A stretch of 64,000 nt of DNA from NCBI GenBank assembly GCA_963513935.1, contig OY740774.1, positions 93,984,861-94,048,860 of the forward strand, in the 5' to 3' direction. The DNA is from Aphrophora alni. Lineage: Eukaryota; Arthropoda; Insecta; Hemiptera; Aphrophoridae. This document shows, in pieces, positions 20,204 to 30,822 of the stretch. Position numbers and translations under genes: made by a program. The notes under the pieces are model-generated. The model was given only the letters and a program-made list of their open reading frames with translations, made no database searches and was not told where the DNA came from. The number at the start of each line of letters is the position of its first letter. The stretch's first letter is position 1.

Positions 20204-20350
20204 GGCCCGTGAGACCGGCCACACAGTTGTCAAAGATAGCACGGAATAATTTCAACATGAGTTGTCCTCGCCGCTCGCCTGGCCAGTGTCACTGCCCACG
20301 TCAGTCTATGCGTCAGCTCGGTATATATCATGGCGGCCATCTCCCACCAA
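20204..20350. repeat. piggyBac left subterminal GC-rich repeats
   Basis: GGCCCGTGAGACCGGCC (about 20204-20220) and CCTGGCCAGTGTCACTGCCC (about 20278-20297) are variants of motifs that recur near the right end. They are likely transposase-binding or structural sequences. Confidence 0.6.
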
Positions 20351-20585
20351 CTCGGAATTGTTTTAGCAACAACCTTCAATGTTTACATTGGACATTTAAA
20401 TTTTAAATAATAGTAAACAAATTACATTGAAACATGTGTTTTATTGTTATAAACGTAAAGATAATAAAATGGATTACAATATACTTTTGGTTGTTTTATT
20501 AAAATGACATAATATACTAATTGAATAACAAAATAAATAACAGATTATACTGAGCCTTGTGTAAACAACATTACTTTCTTTTATG

Positions 20586-22424
20586 TTAATCTTCTTTAAA
20601 CTTTTTATTGGTGTGATATTTTTCAAAACACTCGCCAATATGGAGTCCCGGATTGTTGGTGCAGGTCTTGCAAAAGAAATTAGTCCTTTTTCTTTGCTTT
20701 CCCGGTCTTCTATCACTACAGACAGAACAGTCTTTAGATTTGCCAGTGGGTAGAGGATAAGGCAAATGTAACTTGCAATTCAGTCTTTCTTCTTCTCCAA
20801 TACTAGATGGTCTCCCTCTTTTCCTTAGATTTCTCACATCCCCGACTAATTCTTTTATCAACATTTTTCTGAAACACCGCTGTCGAATTTTATTATTTTT
20901 GTCTTGATTCATATTGTAAAGAAGGAACGAGTTGACTATGCCAGTTTCCATTAGCCAAAAGAATACCTTCCTCCACCACTTAATGGACTTTTTTGTGAAT
21001 GCATAGGACGAAATGTATTGGTCTGAAATGTCAACGCCACCCATAGCTTGGTTATATTCGCAAACGACGGTAGGTTTCTTCACTTCTTCTACGACGTTCT
21101 GTTTCTGTAAGCGCCGAATTGTCTCGGTGGTGTTATCGGCAAACAAAGTACTTAAGACTGCTACATCTTTTTTGTCCTTCCACAGTAACAGTGAAAATTT
21201 CTCTTCTTTTCGAAAGGTTTTCATTTCCCCCTTTTTCAGTTTAAGCTTAGGAGTCTGTTTTTTGGCATTCTTCCTTTGTGGTTTTACAATTTTAGGCAGG
21301 CCACTTCTATTTAACATTATAGTGCCTGTCAAATGAACCTTCAAATTTAGAAGTTCTTTTGCCAAGTCCATATTGGTGTACCATCGATCAGTGAAGACGT
21401 GGAGACCTTCAATATTGTCATATGATTGTTTGAGTTTACCGACCAGATGTAAGACAATTCTACTTGTTACTCCTAAATCTGGCCTATCCATGCGGTCTGT
21501 CGTTATTTTTCCAAAATATGGTTCAAGAGCACAGATGTACCCAGTTGAAGACTCAGATAGCACAAACACTTTGATGCCCCACTTAGTAGGCTTATCCTTA
21601 TTATAAACTTTAAACACAATTCGTCCTTTGAAACCTATTGTGCTCTCGTCAACGCTTACTTTTTGTTGTGGGACATAATGCTCTCGAAATTTTTTGTCCA
21701 GATAGGAAGCAACATTTCTTACTTTACCTGAACGAGTTAATGTCCCAGTGATAGGGCCAGAAGGAGGTGGGCATATGTGCAAATTCCAAAAGATTTGCAA
21801 GAATCGTTCCTTACTGAACACATCTTTAAAAAAGGGTTGATAGTCTACCCAATCCGTGGAAAAGTAATCACTCATCTCTGCCTTGTCATTCATCCCCATG
21901 TTTATTATCACACCAAAAAAAGCTTTTAACTCTGAAAGTTTAACATCTACCCATGACCACCATACTGATTTTTTCTGTAAAGGCATATTTCTCTGAATTT
22001 TTTCGGCAGCATACCTGTTTGTTTCTTTAACTATTTCATTTAATAGGCTGTCAGTGAAAAATAGTTGGAAAAACTGTAAAGGGGTTGATGGTTTTTCATT
22101 ACTTTGTAATAGTTTGTAACCACTATCTTGTGTCCATACAAATTTGCTAAAATTTTCATCACCCTCAGACCATTCTTTCCACTCTTCATCCACCTCTTCT
22201 ATATTTCTATTTTGTGTCTCGTCAACAACATTATCCTCTTCAATACTTTGTCCCTCTTCTTTAGAAAGGATTTCATCATATTCCTCTTCTAATTGTTCTA
22301 GAGCGAAATCTTCAAAGTCATCACAAACATTAGAAAGTATGTCGCTGTCATGATGCGAGTCAACATCACTAGATGCTTCAAAGAGTATCTCTTCATAATT
22401 GCCAGTATTTACAAGGTTATCCAT
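20586..22424 (-). CDS. piggyBac transposase (DDE_Tnp_1_7 family)
   Basis: Nuclear transposase that excises and inserts the element at TTAA. It has 612 residues, start MDNLVNTGNY. The N-terminal ~95 residues are strongly acidic, as is usual. Catalytic aspartates lie in KVSVDESTIGFKG (D259) and HVFTDRWYT (D346), and the later conserved Asp in NQAMGGVDISDQ (D465, with D468). Conserved tryptophans (WWSW, KWGIKVF, KWWRKVFFW) are present. The C-terminus holds a Cys-rich zinc-binding domain (about 560-602: CKLH, CSVCSDR, CKTC, C, H), which in this family binds the ends. Length and motifs match a complete enzyme with no stop or frameshift. Confidence 0.96.
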   Translation of the reverse strand: MDNLVNTGNYEEILFEASSDVDSHHDSDILSNVCDDFEDFALEQLEEEYDEILSKEEGQSIEEDNVVDETQNRNIEEVDEEWKEWSEGDENFSKFVWTQDSGYKLLQSNEKPSTPLQFFQLFFTDSLLNEIVKETNRYAAEKIQRNMPLQKKSVWWSWVDVKLSELKAFFGVIINMGMNDKAEMSDYFSTDWVDYQPFFKDVFSKERFLQIFWNLHICPPPSGPITGTLTRSGKVRNVASYLDKKFREHYVPQQKVSVDESTIGFKGRIVFKVYNKDKPTKWGIKVFVLSESSTGYICALEPYFGKITTDRMDRPDLGVTSRIVLHLVGKLKQSYDNIEGLHVFTDRWYTNMDLAKELLNLKVHLTGTIMLNRSGLPKIVKPQRKNAKKQTPKLKLKKGEMKTFRKEEKFSLLLWKDKKDVAVLSTLFADNTTETIRRLQKQNVVEEVKKPTVVCEYNQAMGGVDISDQYISSYAFTKKSIKWWRKVFFWLMETGIVNSFLLYNMNQDKNNKIRQRCFRKMLIKELVGDVRNLRKRGRPSSIGEEERLNCKLHLPYPLPTGKSKDCSVCSDRRPGKQRKRTNFFCKTCTNNPGLHIGECFEKYHTNKKFKED

Positions 22425-22904
22425 GTTAACAGGTTTTTGTAAACTGTTCGATAACTTACACTATAATAAATAAACTAGTCTATATTTACAATATTTACAA
22501 CAAAACAACATGTGGGCATAACTAGTTTTACCTGGTTACAAACTCTACTTGTTAGCTTCAAGACACCACTATGTTTTGATTCGCCACTATGATTGTTTAA
22601 AACTTTACAAATATTTACAAATAAATTTACACAAATCACAAATAAAACCAATGTTAAAATTTAAAATCACGACTTAAAACAAATTGATAAATAAACACTG
22701 ACAATACAATGTACGGACAACTCATTCGGTACAAACAACGCTAATGGAACTGGCAAAACAGCTGTGTGTGTGTATTTTTTCCAAGGCAGATGGCGGTAAA
22801 ATGTGATGAAACACATTGGTCATGTAGTTAAATAGTTACTCAGTAGGTTTCAGCACTTCACAGACATATTGGCACATGGTAAATATTTCTAAATACAGAA
22901 CGTT

Positions 22905-23055
22905 TTTCTGGCCAGTGACACAGGCCACCCGAGCGTAGAAGGAATTCTATCTTGGGCAGTCTCACGGGCCAGCCGAGCGCTGAGGAAAACTTTAGTAGAA
23001 TCAATTCCGACTTGTCGCGCAAATGGCTGTGGCCCGTCAGACCGGCCATGCGATC
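22905..23055. repeat. piggyBac right subterminal GC-rich repeats
   Basis: CTGGCCAGTGACACAGGCCAC (about 22909), GCAGTCTCACGGGCCAGCC (about 22955) and GGCCCGTCAGACCGGCCATG (about 23030) are spaced roughly 45 to 75 bp apart. They resemble the left subterminal motifs in direct or inverted orientation. Confidence 0.6.
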
Positions 23056-23080
23056 ACAGAGGAAAAACTATAAATACCTT

Positions 23081-23096
23081 ATCCGACCGCAAAGGG
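23081..23096 (-). repeat. piggyBac right terminal inverted repeat
   Basis: Perfect inverted copy of 20188-20203, followed by TTAA at 23097-23100. Confidence 0.95.
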
Positions 23097-26000
23097 TTAA
23101 ATTTACTACAGGTTCGACAAGATTCAACATAATTCTTAATATCATTAGACATGTTAGGCCAATAAAGTGCTAACCTAGCCCTTGATTTACATCTATTTAT
23201 TCCCATATGACCTTGATGAACAATTTCCATCATTTGTGTTCTTAGATTTTTTGGTACAATAATTGTGTCACCTTTAAATATTAAATTTTTTATAATACTT
23301 AATTCATCTTTAAAATCAAAATAACATTTTAATTTATCATTTACATTACTTTTATATTTTGGCCAGCCATGATTAATATAGTCTTTTAATTTATTTAATT
23401 CTTCATCATTTTTAGATTCTTTCTCAAACAATAACCACTTAGCATGTGAAATTGGTAAATTATCAATTAATAAATTAACCTGTAATTCTATTTCGTCAAA
23501 AACCTCATCTTCAACCTTGTCATTTACATTAAAATGTCTTGACAAAGTGTCAGCAATAACTAACTCTTTACCCGGTTTGTACACTACATTAAGTTTATAC
23601 TGTTGAAGGCGTAACAACATTCTTTGTAATCTACTTGAGATTTTTGATAAGGGTTTTTTAAATATTGCTATTAAAGGTTTATGATCAGTTTCAACAGTAA
23701 CATTTTTTGAGAAAATAAACTGATGGAACCTTGTACAACCAAAAACTATTCCTAAGAGCTCTTTTTCAATTTGAGCATAGTTAATTTGAGTTTCTGTTAA
23801 GGCTTTAGAAGCATAACATACAGGTTTATTATCTTGCAATAAACAAGCACCTAGCCCCGTCGAACTTGCATCGACAGACAACAATATTGGCTTAGATTGA
23901 TCAAAATAGTTTAATACTGGGGCTTGTGTTATTATTTTTTTCAATTTGTTAAACACCTCATTAAGATATTTATTCCAAGTAAACTCTACATCTTTTTTTA
24001 GCAAAGCTCTAAGAGGTTGTGATATTTCCGAAAAATTTTCTATGAATTTTGAGACATAATTAAACATTCCTAAAATTCTTGCAAGTTCTTTTTTATCCTT
24101 AGGTATTGGTAAATCAATTATAGCTTTTATTTTGTTTTCATCTACCGAAATACCATCAGAACTAATTTTGTGCCCAAGAAAATTTATTTCTTTAACATTA
24201 AATTTACATTTGTTAATATTGAATTTAAATCCATTAGTTTGAGCTTTATCTAACACTGCATTAACTCTTTCAGTTAATTGTTTTTCTGTTTCACCCCAAA
24301 TTAATATATCATCTTGAAATGACTGAACCCCATCGATTTTTTCAAAAATTTGAGACACTACTCTATGAAATATTTCTGGAGCACAACTCAATCCAAATGG
24401 TAATCTTTTAAAATAAAATCTGCCAAAAGGCGTTTGAAAAGTAGTTATTTTGGCACATTCCTCATCTAATGGAAGCATCCAAAACCCTGATTTTGCATCT
24501 AACACTGTGAATAACTTTGCACCTTTAATTTTATGAATAATTTCCTCAAAAGTAGGAAATTGATAGTGTGATCTCTTAATACATTCATTTAAAGGTTTTG
24601 GATCTAAACATAACCTTATATTACCATCTTTCTTTTGAACAATTACTAGCGAATTAACCCAATCAGTAGGCTCATTAATAGTTTCAATGATACCTAGCTT
24701 TAACATTCTATCCAATTCAGCTTTCAATTTATTTTCTAGTGCAAAAGGAATTTTTCTAGGAGCACTAATTACAGGACATGAATTTTCATTTAACTCTATC
24801 CTAACCTTAACTGGTACACACCCTATTTCATTATTAAACAAATCTTTGTACTTTTTATCTATTAGGTCTAACTTTAAGGTATTGATATGCTTAACAATTC
24901 CTAAATTAAGACATGTATCAAGTCCTATCAAATTTTCACAGTTTGATTTAACAATATAAAAAGTCAATGCATAGTTTGAGCCTTTAAACTTGCTTTGTAA
25001 TGTACAAGTCCCTACAACAGGTAATCTGTTGTTTGTAAATGAAGTAATTTTAGCATTTGTTTTATTAATTAAATTAACATTAATTCCTAATTTAAGAAAG
25101 GAATTATACGATAAAATGTTTACTTGGGCTCCCGTGTCTACTTTAAAAGATTGGTGCACTTTATTTATTATAATTGTCTCATACCATTGAGTTACGTTTA
25201 CCTTATAATTTTGCAGGTTAGGTTTAGCTAAAGTGTTTATCACAAAGTTTTTATTTTCATTATCACATAATAAACTTTCATTACCTGTTTCTGTCAGTTG
25301 GTTAACTGAAAACCTACACATGTTTCTAAAATGGTTCAATTTACCACACTGTGAACATACTTGATTCCATGCTGGACACTTTCCAAAAAGATGAAATCGG
25401 CCACATCTACCGCACGGATTATTATGCATGTTTGCCTTTGCTTTGTGTGCCTGGAAGGATGATCTTGACCTTGTAGTTGACCCTTGATGCATAGCATTTG
25501 ACATTGTATTTGATGTATTGCGCTTCACTTGGTTTCCTGTTGAATTCTGTCCACGATTGCCGGTTCCAGCTTGAAACTTGTTTAAATTAAAGTTTAAAGT
25601 TTTGTTTCTTGGTTTACTATTTTTAAAAACTCTATCTACCGTAGAATCTAATAACTCTTTTTTTACATTTAGTTTATGAGCCCTATCATAAGCTAATTCT
25701 TTAGATTTACACATTTCTAAGGCTTGTTCTAAAGTCAAATTATGTGTTTTTAACAAAGAAACTTTAATATCGGAATCATGAATACCACTAACAAAAATGT
25801 CTCGAACTAAACTATCACGTAAACCACCGAAGTCACAAGAAGCACTTAGGTTTTTTAATATTGCCACATATTGTTCATAAGATTCATTGTGTAATTGTTT
25901 ACGATTAAAGAATATATGTCTCTCATATGTTACATTAGCCAAAGGAATAAAATAATTTTCAAAACTTTGAATTACAGTTTCTAACTTGTCTGAATCCACT

Positions 26001-26209
26001 GCACTAAGATTAAACGATTAAAAAATGTCTTGTCCTTCTTCACCCATGTAATGAAGTAATAAAGCTACTTTTCTTTTGTCTTTTGTAGACTCTGGTACAA
26101 ATGCTTCAATAAAAATTTCATACCTGTTTTTAAATTTTCTCCAGTTAGTTGCCAAATCACCTTGAAATTCCATCGGAGAGACGCCATTTCCTGTGTTTCT
26201 AAAATCCAT
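23097..26209 (-). pseudogene. Mag-like Gag-Pol polyprotein, N-terminal part (gag, protease, RT, RNase H, integrase zinc site)
   Basis: Starts at the ATG at 26209 (MDFRNTGNGV). One in-frame TAA (26018-26020) interrupts gag after GEEGQDIF, and the same frame then runs open to the piggyBac insertion. The GTG at 25999 is not a start. Domains, counted from the ATG: capsid region ~1-200; two zinc knuckles ~266-298 (CGRCGRFHLFGKC, CSQCGKLNHFRNMC); protease KVDTGAQ (~360); reverse transcriptase with RLCLDPKPLN, RLPFGL and FQDD (~631-634); RNase H with SVDASSTG (~780) and ETDHKPL; integrase zinc site HQGHMG...CRTCSKF (~995-1036). Apart from the stop and the insertion, all motifs are well kept. The stop may be a late point mutation, or a leaky codon if conserved in other copies. 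Confidence 0.9.
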
Positions 26210-26287
26210 TTTTCCGTAGTAAAATAGAAACTATTTTTTTGTTTTGCAAACTAGTTAACACTTTATCTGAATTCTTATTAAATCTGG

Positions 26288-26305
26288 TTTACACCGCTGC
26301 CACCA
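26288..26305 (-). other. Primer binding site of the Mag-like element
   Basis: On the minus strand TGGTGGCAGCGGTGTAAA follows the LTR end CA directly. It would pair with a tRNA ending CCGCTGCCACCA. I do not assign the amino acid. Confidence 0.7.
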
Positions 26306-26488
26306 TGTTATGTTCGGGTTTATAAATTATTTAAATAAATGTATACATTACAATATTTAGAAGTACCAGTTTTATTATTAAGCGATCTACTTCAGTCGCT
26401 GTTCATTGTGAGACTGCTGGCTGCGCATCGTAGCCAGGACATGTTGCTACAATGTTAACTTAATATTGCTAATACAGATTACATAACA
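26306..26488 (-). repeat. LTR (5' LTR of the minus-strand Mag-like element)
   Basis: Same sequence as 18679-18862. Followed outside by TACGC at 26489-26493. Confidence 0.95.
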
Positions 26489-26493
26489 TACGC

Positions 26494-26935
26494 ATATAAA
26501 ATCCAGCTATTGCAGGAATTGAAACCTGATAATGGTGCAAAACGTTTTAATTTCGCTGTTGAAATGTTGAACTAGATTGATGAAAACTAATAATTTTTAG
26601 ATGATATAGTTTTCATCTGGATGAACTCGAAAACATTCAACAACTTCATTTCCAACAAGATAGCACACCCTTGCACTGTAGTGCATTTGTCACAGACACT
26701 TTGAATAAAAAGTTTGGACATTGATGGATAGGCTGGCAAGGATCTATACGCTGGTCAAACATTGTTTATCGAGAAAAATTCGTGACCTAAATCACTTAAG
26801 GAACAGGATTAATGAAGCAATGACAACCGTTAACAAAAACATGTGAATTAACGTTTGGGCAGAACTTAATTATTGATTGGACATTTGCCGAGCTATAGTG
26901 GTGCACATATCGAAATTTATTAATTATGTAAAAAA
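26494..26935 (+). pseudogene. C-terminal half of the decayed DUF4817-type transposase
   Basis: Continues the gene interrupted at 18678. Recognisable remnants include a LKPDN/AKRFNFAVEML-like block near 26520-26570, a DDIVFHLDE-like block at about 26595-26630, and near the end VWAELNY then LDICRAIVVHI (about 26858-26915), the usual C-terminus of these transposases. Multiple stops and frame changes make it non-functional. The middle of the DDE core (second Asp) has also been lost or is unreadable. Confidence 0.7.
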
Positions 26936-27059
26936 ACTGTTTTAGACGATGATTTAGATAAATTAACAACATCAGCTGTAAGTAATTCTGTTTTCATTTA
27001 AATCATGTTCAAACCCCCCCCCATTATTTTATGATAACCCTCCTACAATCGAAATGAGT

Positions 27060-27410
27060 AGAATAATTTTGAAGAAATTTGATATCTAGGCATATCTTAA
27101 GTTGTTTTTTATATAACTATAACTTGGGAGGTAGGTGACACAAAACCACAAACTAAAACTATGATGTTCTTAAATTGACTAACGATTTTGATCACATTTT
27201 CATAAATTGTAACCCAATCAAAATATATTGTTTGCTATCTTCCAAAAAATTCCGGTTTAGTAGTTATCAATAAAAAACTAAAAAATCATCCATGAAGCTG
27301 TTATAAAGTACTAATTTTTCAAAATTAGCGCTGCTGGTTTCATTCAATTTGTATAAAATCTGAAGACTAATGACTCAAACTAGTCTTTCAAATCACAAAT
27401 AAAAGTAAAT
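27060..27410. repeat. Decayed repeat related to 1130-1740
   Basis: Blocks such as GTAGGTGACACAAAACCACA, TAGTAGTTATCAATAAAAAAC and CGCTGCTGGTTTCATTCAA correspond in order to blocks in the earlier intron. It is an unidentified old mobile sequence with no open frame. Confidence 0.4.
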
Positions 27411-27438
27411 TACAGTTCAAGATTAATAAAAATAATAA

Positions 27439-27857
27439 ATCAAATAAATTTTTTTTTTAACATACCACGTTTTTAATACGGTCTAAAAAGTATAAAATAA
27501 TTTTTCATGACCCTTCTAGAATTTTGAGGGAGGATTGTTAGTGGCTATGGATATATTTGGAATACTTGGAGAGAAAAACGTGGGGCGCAGGCAATCTAGG
27601 ATAGTTAAGGAGGAGTAAATAAATTAAATTACAGTGAATCTCATTTCCGATTCACTGAAATTAGCTATGAATTCATCCGGATGGTCTACTTGTATTATTT
27701 ACTGGCTGCGCCCCACGTTTTTCTCTCCAAGTATTCCAAATATATCCATAGCCACTAACAATCCTCCCTCAAAATTCTAGAAGGGTCATGAAAAATTATT
27801 TTATACTTTTTAGACCGTTTAAAAACGTGGTATGTTAAAAAAAAAAATATTTGATTT
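27439..27857. repeat. Foldback element with about 152-bp inverted arms
   Basis: The left arm (27439-27590) and right arm (27706-27857) are near-perfect inverse complements, from ATCAAAT... and AACATACCACGT through to CGTGGGGCGCAG. A unique spacer of about 115 bp lies between them. The only differences I see are small (one base gap near TTTTTAATACGG against CCGTTTAAAAACG, and T/A-run length). Such high arm identity implies recent origin or gene conversion. No transposase is present, so this is a foldback MITE. Confidence 0.88.
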
Positions 27858-27858
27858 A

Positions 27859-28092
27859 CTATTTTCTGTTTTTTAGTCTTATGTCTGGGTGAAAGATTTC
27901 AATCGGTTGAGTTTTGCACGTTCGTTTTTCAGAATGGCAGCGTGCATCGCGTTTACGAACATGGCAGCGAGCCTTTCGTTTCTTATCATTTTCAAGTTCG
28001 ATCTTGCGCTGTTTTTCGGGACATTCTGTAGCTCGCTTACGGCGTCTGACTAATCTTGCTAACTTCTGCTTCAGATTTCTGTTGTAGCCCAA
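27859..28092 (-). pseudogene. Basic Lys/Arg-rich frame, possible fragment of a mobile-element protein
   Basis: An open frame of 77 residues, with heptad-like RKRATECPEKQRKIE and KKRKARCHVRKRDARCHS stretches. Repetitive RKR/E-Q-R patterns of this kind occur at the N-terminus of some Helitron- or Maverick-associated proteins, but there is no diagnostic motif. It starts right beside the foldback element. It is a likely fragment, or chance. Confidence 0.25.
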
Positions 28093-28731
28093 CTTCCTGT
28101 GTTTGCCTCTTCTTCTCTAATCGGTGCTTCCGTTGAGTAGCCATCTCTTTAACCATTGTAATGATTGTCAGAAATGTAATATTCACATTACGCTTAGCAC
28201 ACTATTGAATGAATATCTGACGGTGAAAACCCAGCGTGCTATTCACTATCACCAAACGCACGTGAAATGGGATGTTTCCACTGGAAAATGCAGTTACACT
28301 TTAAACTAGGGGGGCGTAACGCGACACACTCATACAGGTGAATGTACACACTTGAAACACAAGTTCTGCTGTTATACACGTCCACACTTGAAACCAAAGT
28401 TTTGCTGTTACAGCAACGTGAGAGAGCAGAAACGACAGTGCTGATGCTGTATGCTATATTGCAGAATATGCAAAGCGCACAAAGCAGACGCTGCTCTCAT
28501 CAAATATTGTGTAAACAATCTTGCAGATAAGGAACAGGGTGAATATTGCATTGTTATCCATCCTCAACCCATGTTTAAAATTTCAAGTCTATATCTCAAT
28601 GGCTAATTTTTATTTGTTTAAACAACTATTGACAGACGGATATAACGGAAACCGAACTAATAAAAACGTGGTAAAAAAAATAATTAATCTTGATTGCTTT
28701 CATTTGCTAGCTTTTATGATTTATTAAATTG

Positions 28732-28734
<3 letters not shown>
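28093..28734. other. Intron sequence, degenerate, short internal direct repeats
   Basis: CACACTTGAAACACAAGTTCTGCTGTTA (about 28349) and CACACTTGAAACCAAAGTTTTGCTGTTA (about 28383) form a diverged direct repeat 34 bp apart. This GC-richer patch is probably part of a dead mobile element. No gene is supported. Confidence 0.4.

Positions 28735-28765
<31 letters not shown>
28735..28765. repeat. (TA)n microsatellite
   Basis: About 31 bp of uninterrupted TA, 50 bp before a host exon acceptor. Confidence 0.9.
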
Positions 28766-28768
<3 letters not shown>

Positions 28769-28816
28769 TATACTTTATGTTTAAAATAGTTAAAAATTGA
28801 AAATTAAATATTACAG

Positions 28817-28958
28817 ACTGGTGCTCCATCGATACAACTGGTGGGGACTTTACAACGACAGCGAGGCGTAGTAGCCACAACGAACAAGCCAACACTGATG
28901 ACGAAGTCTGTTATAAACACTCAGCGTCATACACTCAAAGTTGCTCCAGCAAATGCAG
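28817..28958 (+). CDS. Host gene exon d
   Basis: Acceptor ATATTACAG ends at 28816; donor GTAATT starts at 28959. The exon is 142 bp, entered in phase 0 and left in phase 1. It reads TGAPSIQLVGTLQRQRGVVA, then a basic and Thr-rich stretch ending KVAPANA plus one base. It is moderately basic with no known domain. It follows the 11-kb intron with the nested transposons and joins the terminal exon in phase. Confidence 0.78.
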
Positions 28959-30822
28959 GTAATTTAATATTCCATAATTATTTAAATCTTTTTCTTGTTG
29001 AATAGATAGCGAATTATTTAATAATTATTATGTGATTTTCTTAATCCTGCATATCCCATTTGTTTTGTATTTTTAATTTATTTTAAAAACATATGGGATG
29101 TACCTGTGCAAATTTCAAAATATACTATAAGATAATTTAATAATTTATCTGAACATGTACAGTAGGTTGTCCACAGGGATATGTATTTAGGGTCCAGGTT
29201 TAGTTGTGAAACTTAGCCCAGTTTGTTTAGTCGTAAGTTGGTTAATTTTTTGAATACCATGCTTCCATATACGTAAGTGGTATGATGTCCTTCCTGTAGC
29301 CCGTGATTGCATGTACGCCAATGCACGTTTGATTTTAAAACATAAGATATACATCCATCATATAGATGACAATTCAGTAATTTTGGGGAATTTTCATGGA
29401 TTTCTGTGATGTTTTTAATTTTTTTCTATGTTAGGTGATAACACTGTGGCATATTTGTATTCATTCTTATCTCTTTATTATGTATTTATCAACAGTTTTT
29501 AGTAAATTTCAATTTATTGTGAATTTTCTTAATGCATTTGAGTAAAGAAATGGTACTCATTTTTTTAACTTTTAGTACAATCTCTTCTTTTTTTAAAAAA
29601 AAGAATTATATGCCACAGAATAAACCTTGTGTTCAAAGTGGAATTTTAAACCACGATCGTAGATGCCTTGAACCACTATGCTATCAGAATACTTCAAAAT
29701 AGTTACTTTTCCCAAAATATTTTACTATAATATGATTTTCTAAAGAATGTCCCTGGCAGAGTGGCTGCACGGCTATCTAATTCTTCGTAAAAAGTTACTA
29801 CTTAAAATGTTTCTCAAAACGTTATAACAACATCAATAAATTAGCAATTAACTGAAATGGGATACTTGGTTATTGTACTTTCCTTGTGTAAAATCAAAAA
29901 ATATTGATCTTATCTCAAAAATTCACAGTAAACTTGTATGTATGACTTGCCGTTCATCTGTTATAAATGCTGTCTGTACGTAAGGATGTTAGTGGGCACA
30001 AGATAGAAACATGAAATTTGTTAAAGGAGACTATAGTTTTAATGTATTCATTTATTATAAGCTGTACTATAAAGGTTCGTGGTAAAAGGGGCAGTTATTA
30101 AAAGAATGTCGAACCTAAAGCTTGGTTTATGATTTAGTAACCTTCACATCACAATAGTGTCCTCATGTAGTATCCATTTTTAAAATTTAGAAAAATTGAA
30201 TTTAAAACAATCTCATATCTCATTCAACAACTTATATCACACTAAATTAGATAAAAATTTGCAGATTTTAGTTCTGCATGTAATGTTACCAACCACACTT
30301 CTCTACATGACTAAAATTAAGTTTTTGCCAAAAATGTAATTTCGAACTCTGATCTCCGAAGAAAATGTAATATTCATTTATTTACGAGATCCAGTAAAGC
30401 CGAGTCACTGACACGTACATAGTGAATGAAGGCTCCTTTACATAATATGTACAGCTTCAAGGCTGCCAAAGCTGAGACAAATGACACAAGGAAAGAGAGT
30501 AGAGACTGTTTTAATATATACACATCTACGAGGCCTGTTAGGATGTGTATAAAATGTCAAGAAAATAGTGATATACACAATTGTATCTACTAATTAATTA
30601 AGGGGGTTTGGAAAATCTGTGTAGCAATTAAACAAACTTATCCTATACTAAGTATACTGGGTATACTCAAGCGGTCTTCCGTTGATCTACCATTCCAATT
30701 TAACATTTTCTAAAAGGCCTAGACTTTATAGGGCATTATATTTAGAGGATCTGCGTGTATTACATCAGGTATGATAGGGCTGGGTTAATACCATGAAGGT
30801 ACCCATCAACTTGTTTATGTAT
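28959..30822. other. Intron sequence, nothing recognised
   Basis: AT-rich, no extended frame, no inverted repeats that I can see before the MITE at 30823. Confidence 0.5.

Larger units (their letters stand above)
20188..23096 (-). mobile_element. piggyBac DNA transposon, apparently intact
   Basis: 2909 bp, flanked by TTAA duplicates (20184-20187 and 23097-23100). Terminal inverted repeats CCCTTTGCGGTCGGAT and ATCCGACCGCAAAGGG are 16 bp and perfect. It carries one uninterrupted transposase on the minus strand and GC-rich subterminal repeats at both ends. It sits within the integrase of the Mag-like element, so it is the youngest layer of the nest. Precise excision, usual for piggyBac, would leave one TTAA. 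Confidence 0.96.
18679..26488 (-). mobile_element. Mag-like Ty3/Gypsy retrotransposon, interrupted by piggyBac
   Basis: Encoded on the minus strand. It has two short LTRs of about 184 bp with TGTTATG...CATAACA ends and a 5-bp target duplication TACGC (18674-18678 and 26489-26493). The single gag-pol frame carries a double zinc knuckle. Short LTRs, a fused gag-pol and two CCHC-type knuckles point to the Mag lineage. The LTRs look identical by eye. The copy is broken twice: an in-frame stop in gag (26018-26020) and a piggyBac insertion in integrase (20188-23096). It lies inside the dead DUF4817-type element. Confidence 0.93.
18157..27043 (+). mobile_element. Dead DUF4817-type mariner/Tc1-like DNA transposon, split by a retrotransposon
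   Basis: Left end CAGGTTATCATAAAAGAATGGTGGGG (18157 on) and right end ...CCCCATTATTTTATGATAACCC (about 27020-27040) form an imperfect terminal inverted repeat next to TA. Without the 7.8-kb retrotransposon inserted at 18679-26488 (plus one 5-bp target copy), the element would be about 1.07 kb, the usual size of such elements. Its single gene is full of stops and frame changes, so it is an old inactive copy. It is the outermost layer of a three-level nest. Confidence 0.8.

Noticed and set aside
22952..23173. Frames at 22858-23049 and 22952-23173
   Set aside because: They run through piggyBac subterminal repeats and across the insertion junction. Chance frames in GC-richer DNA.
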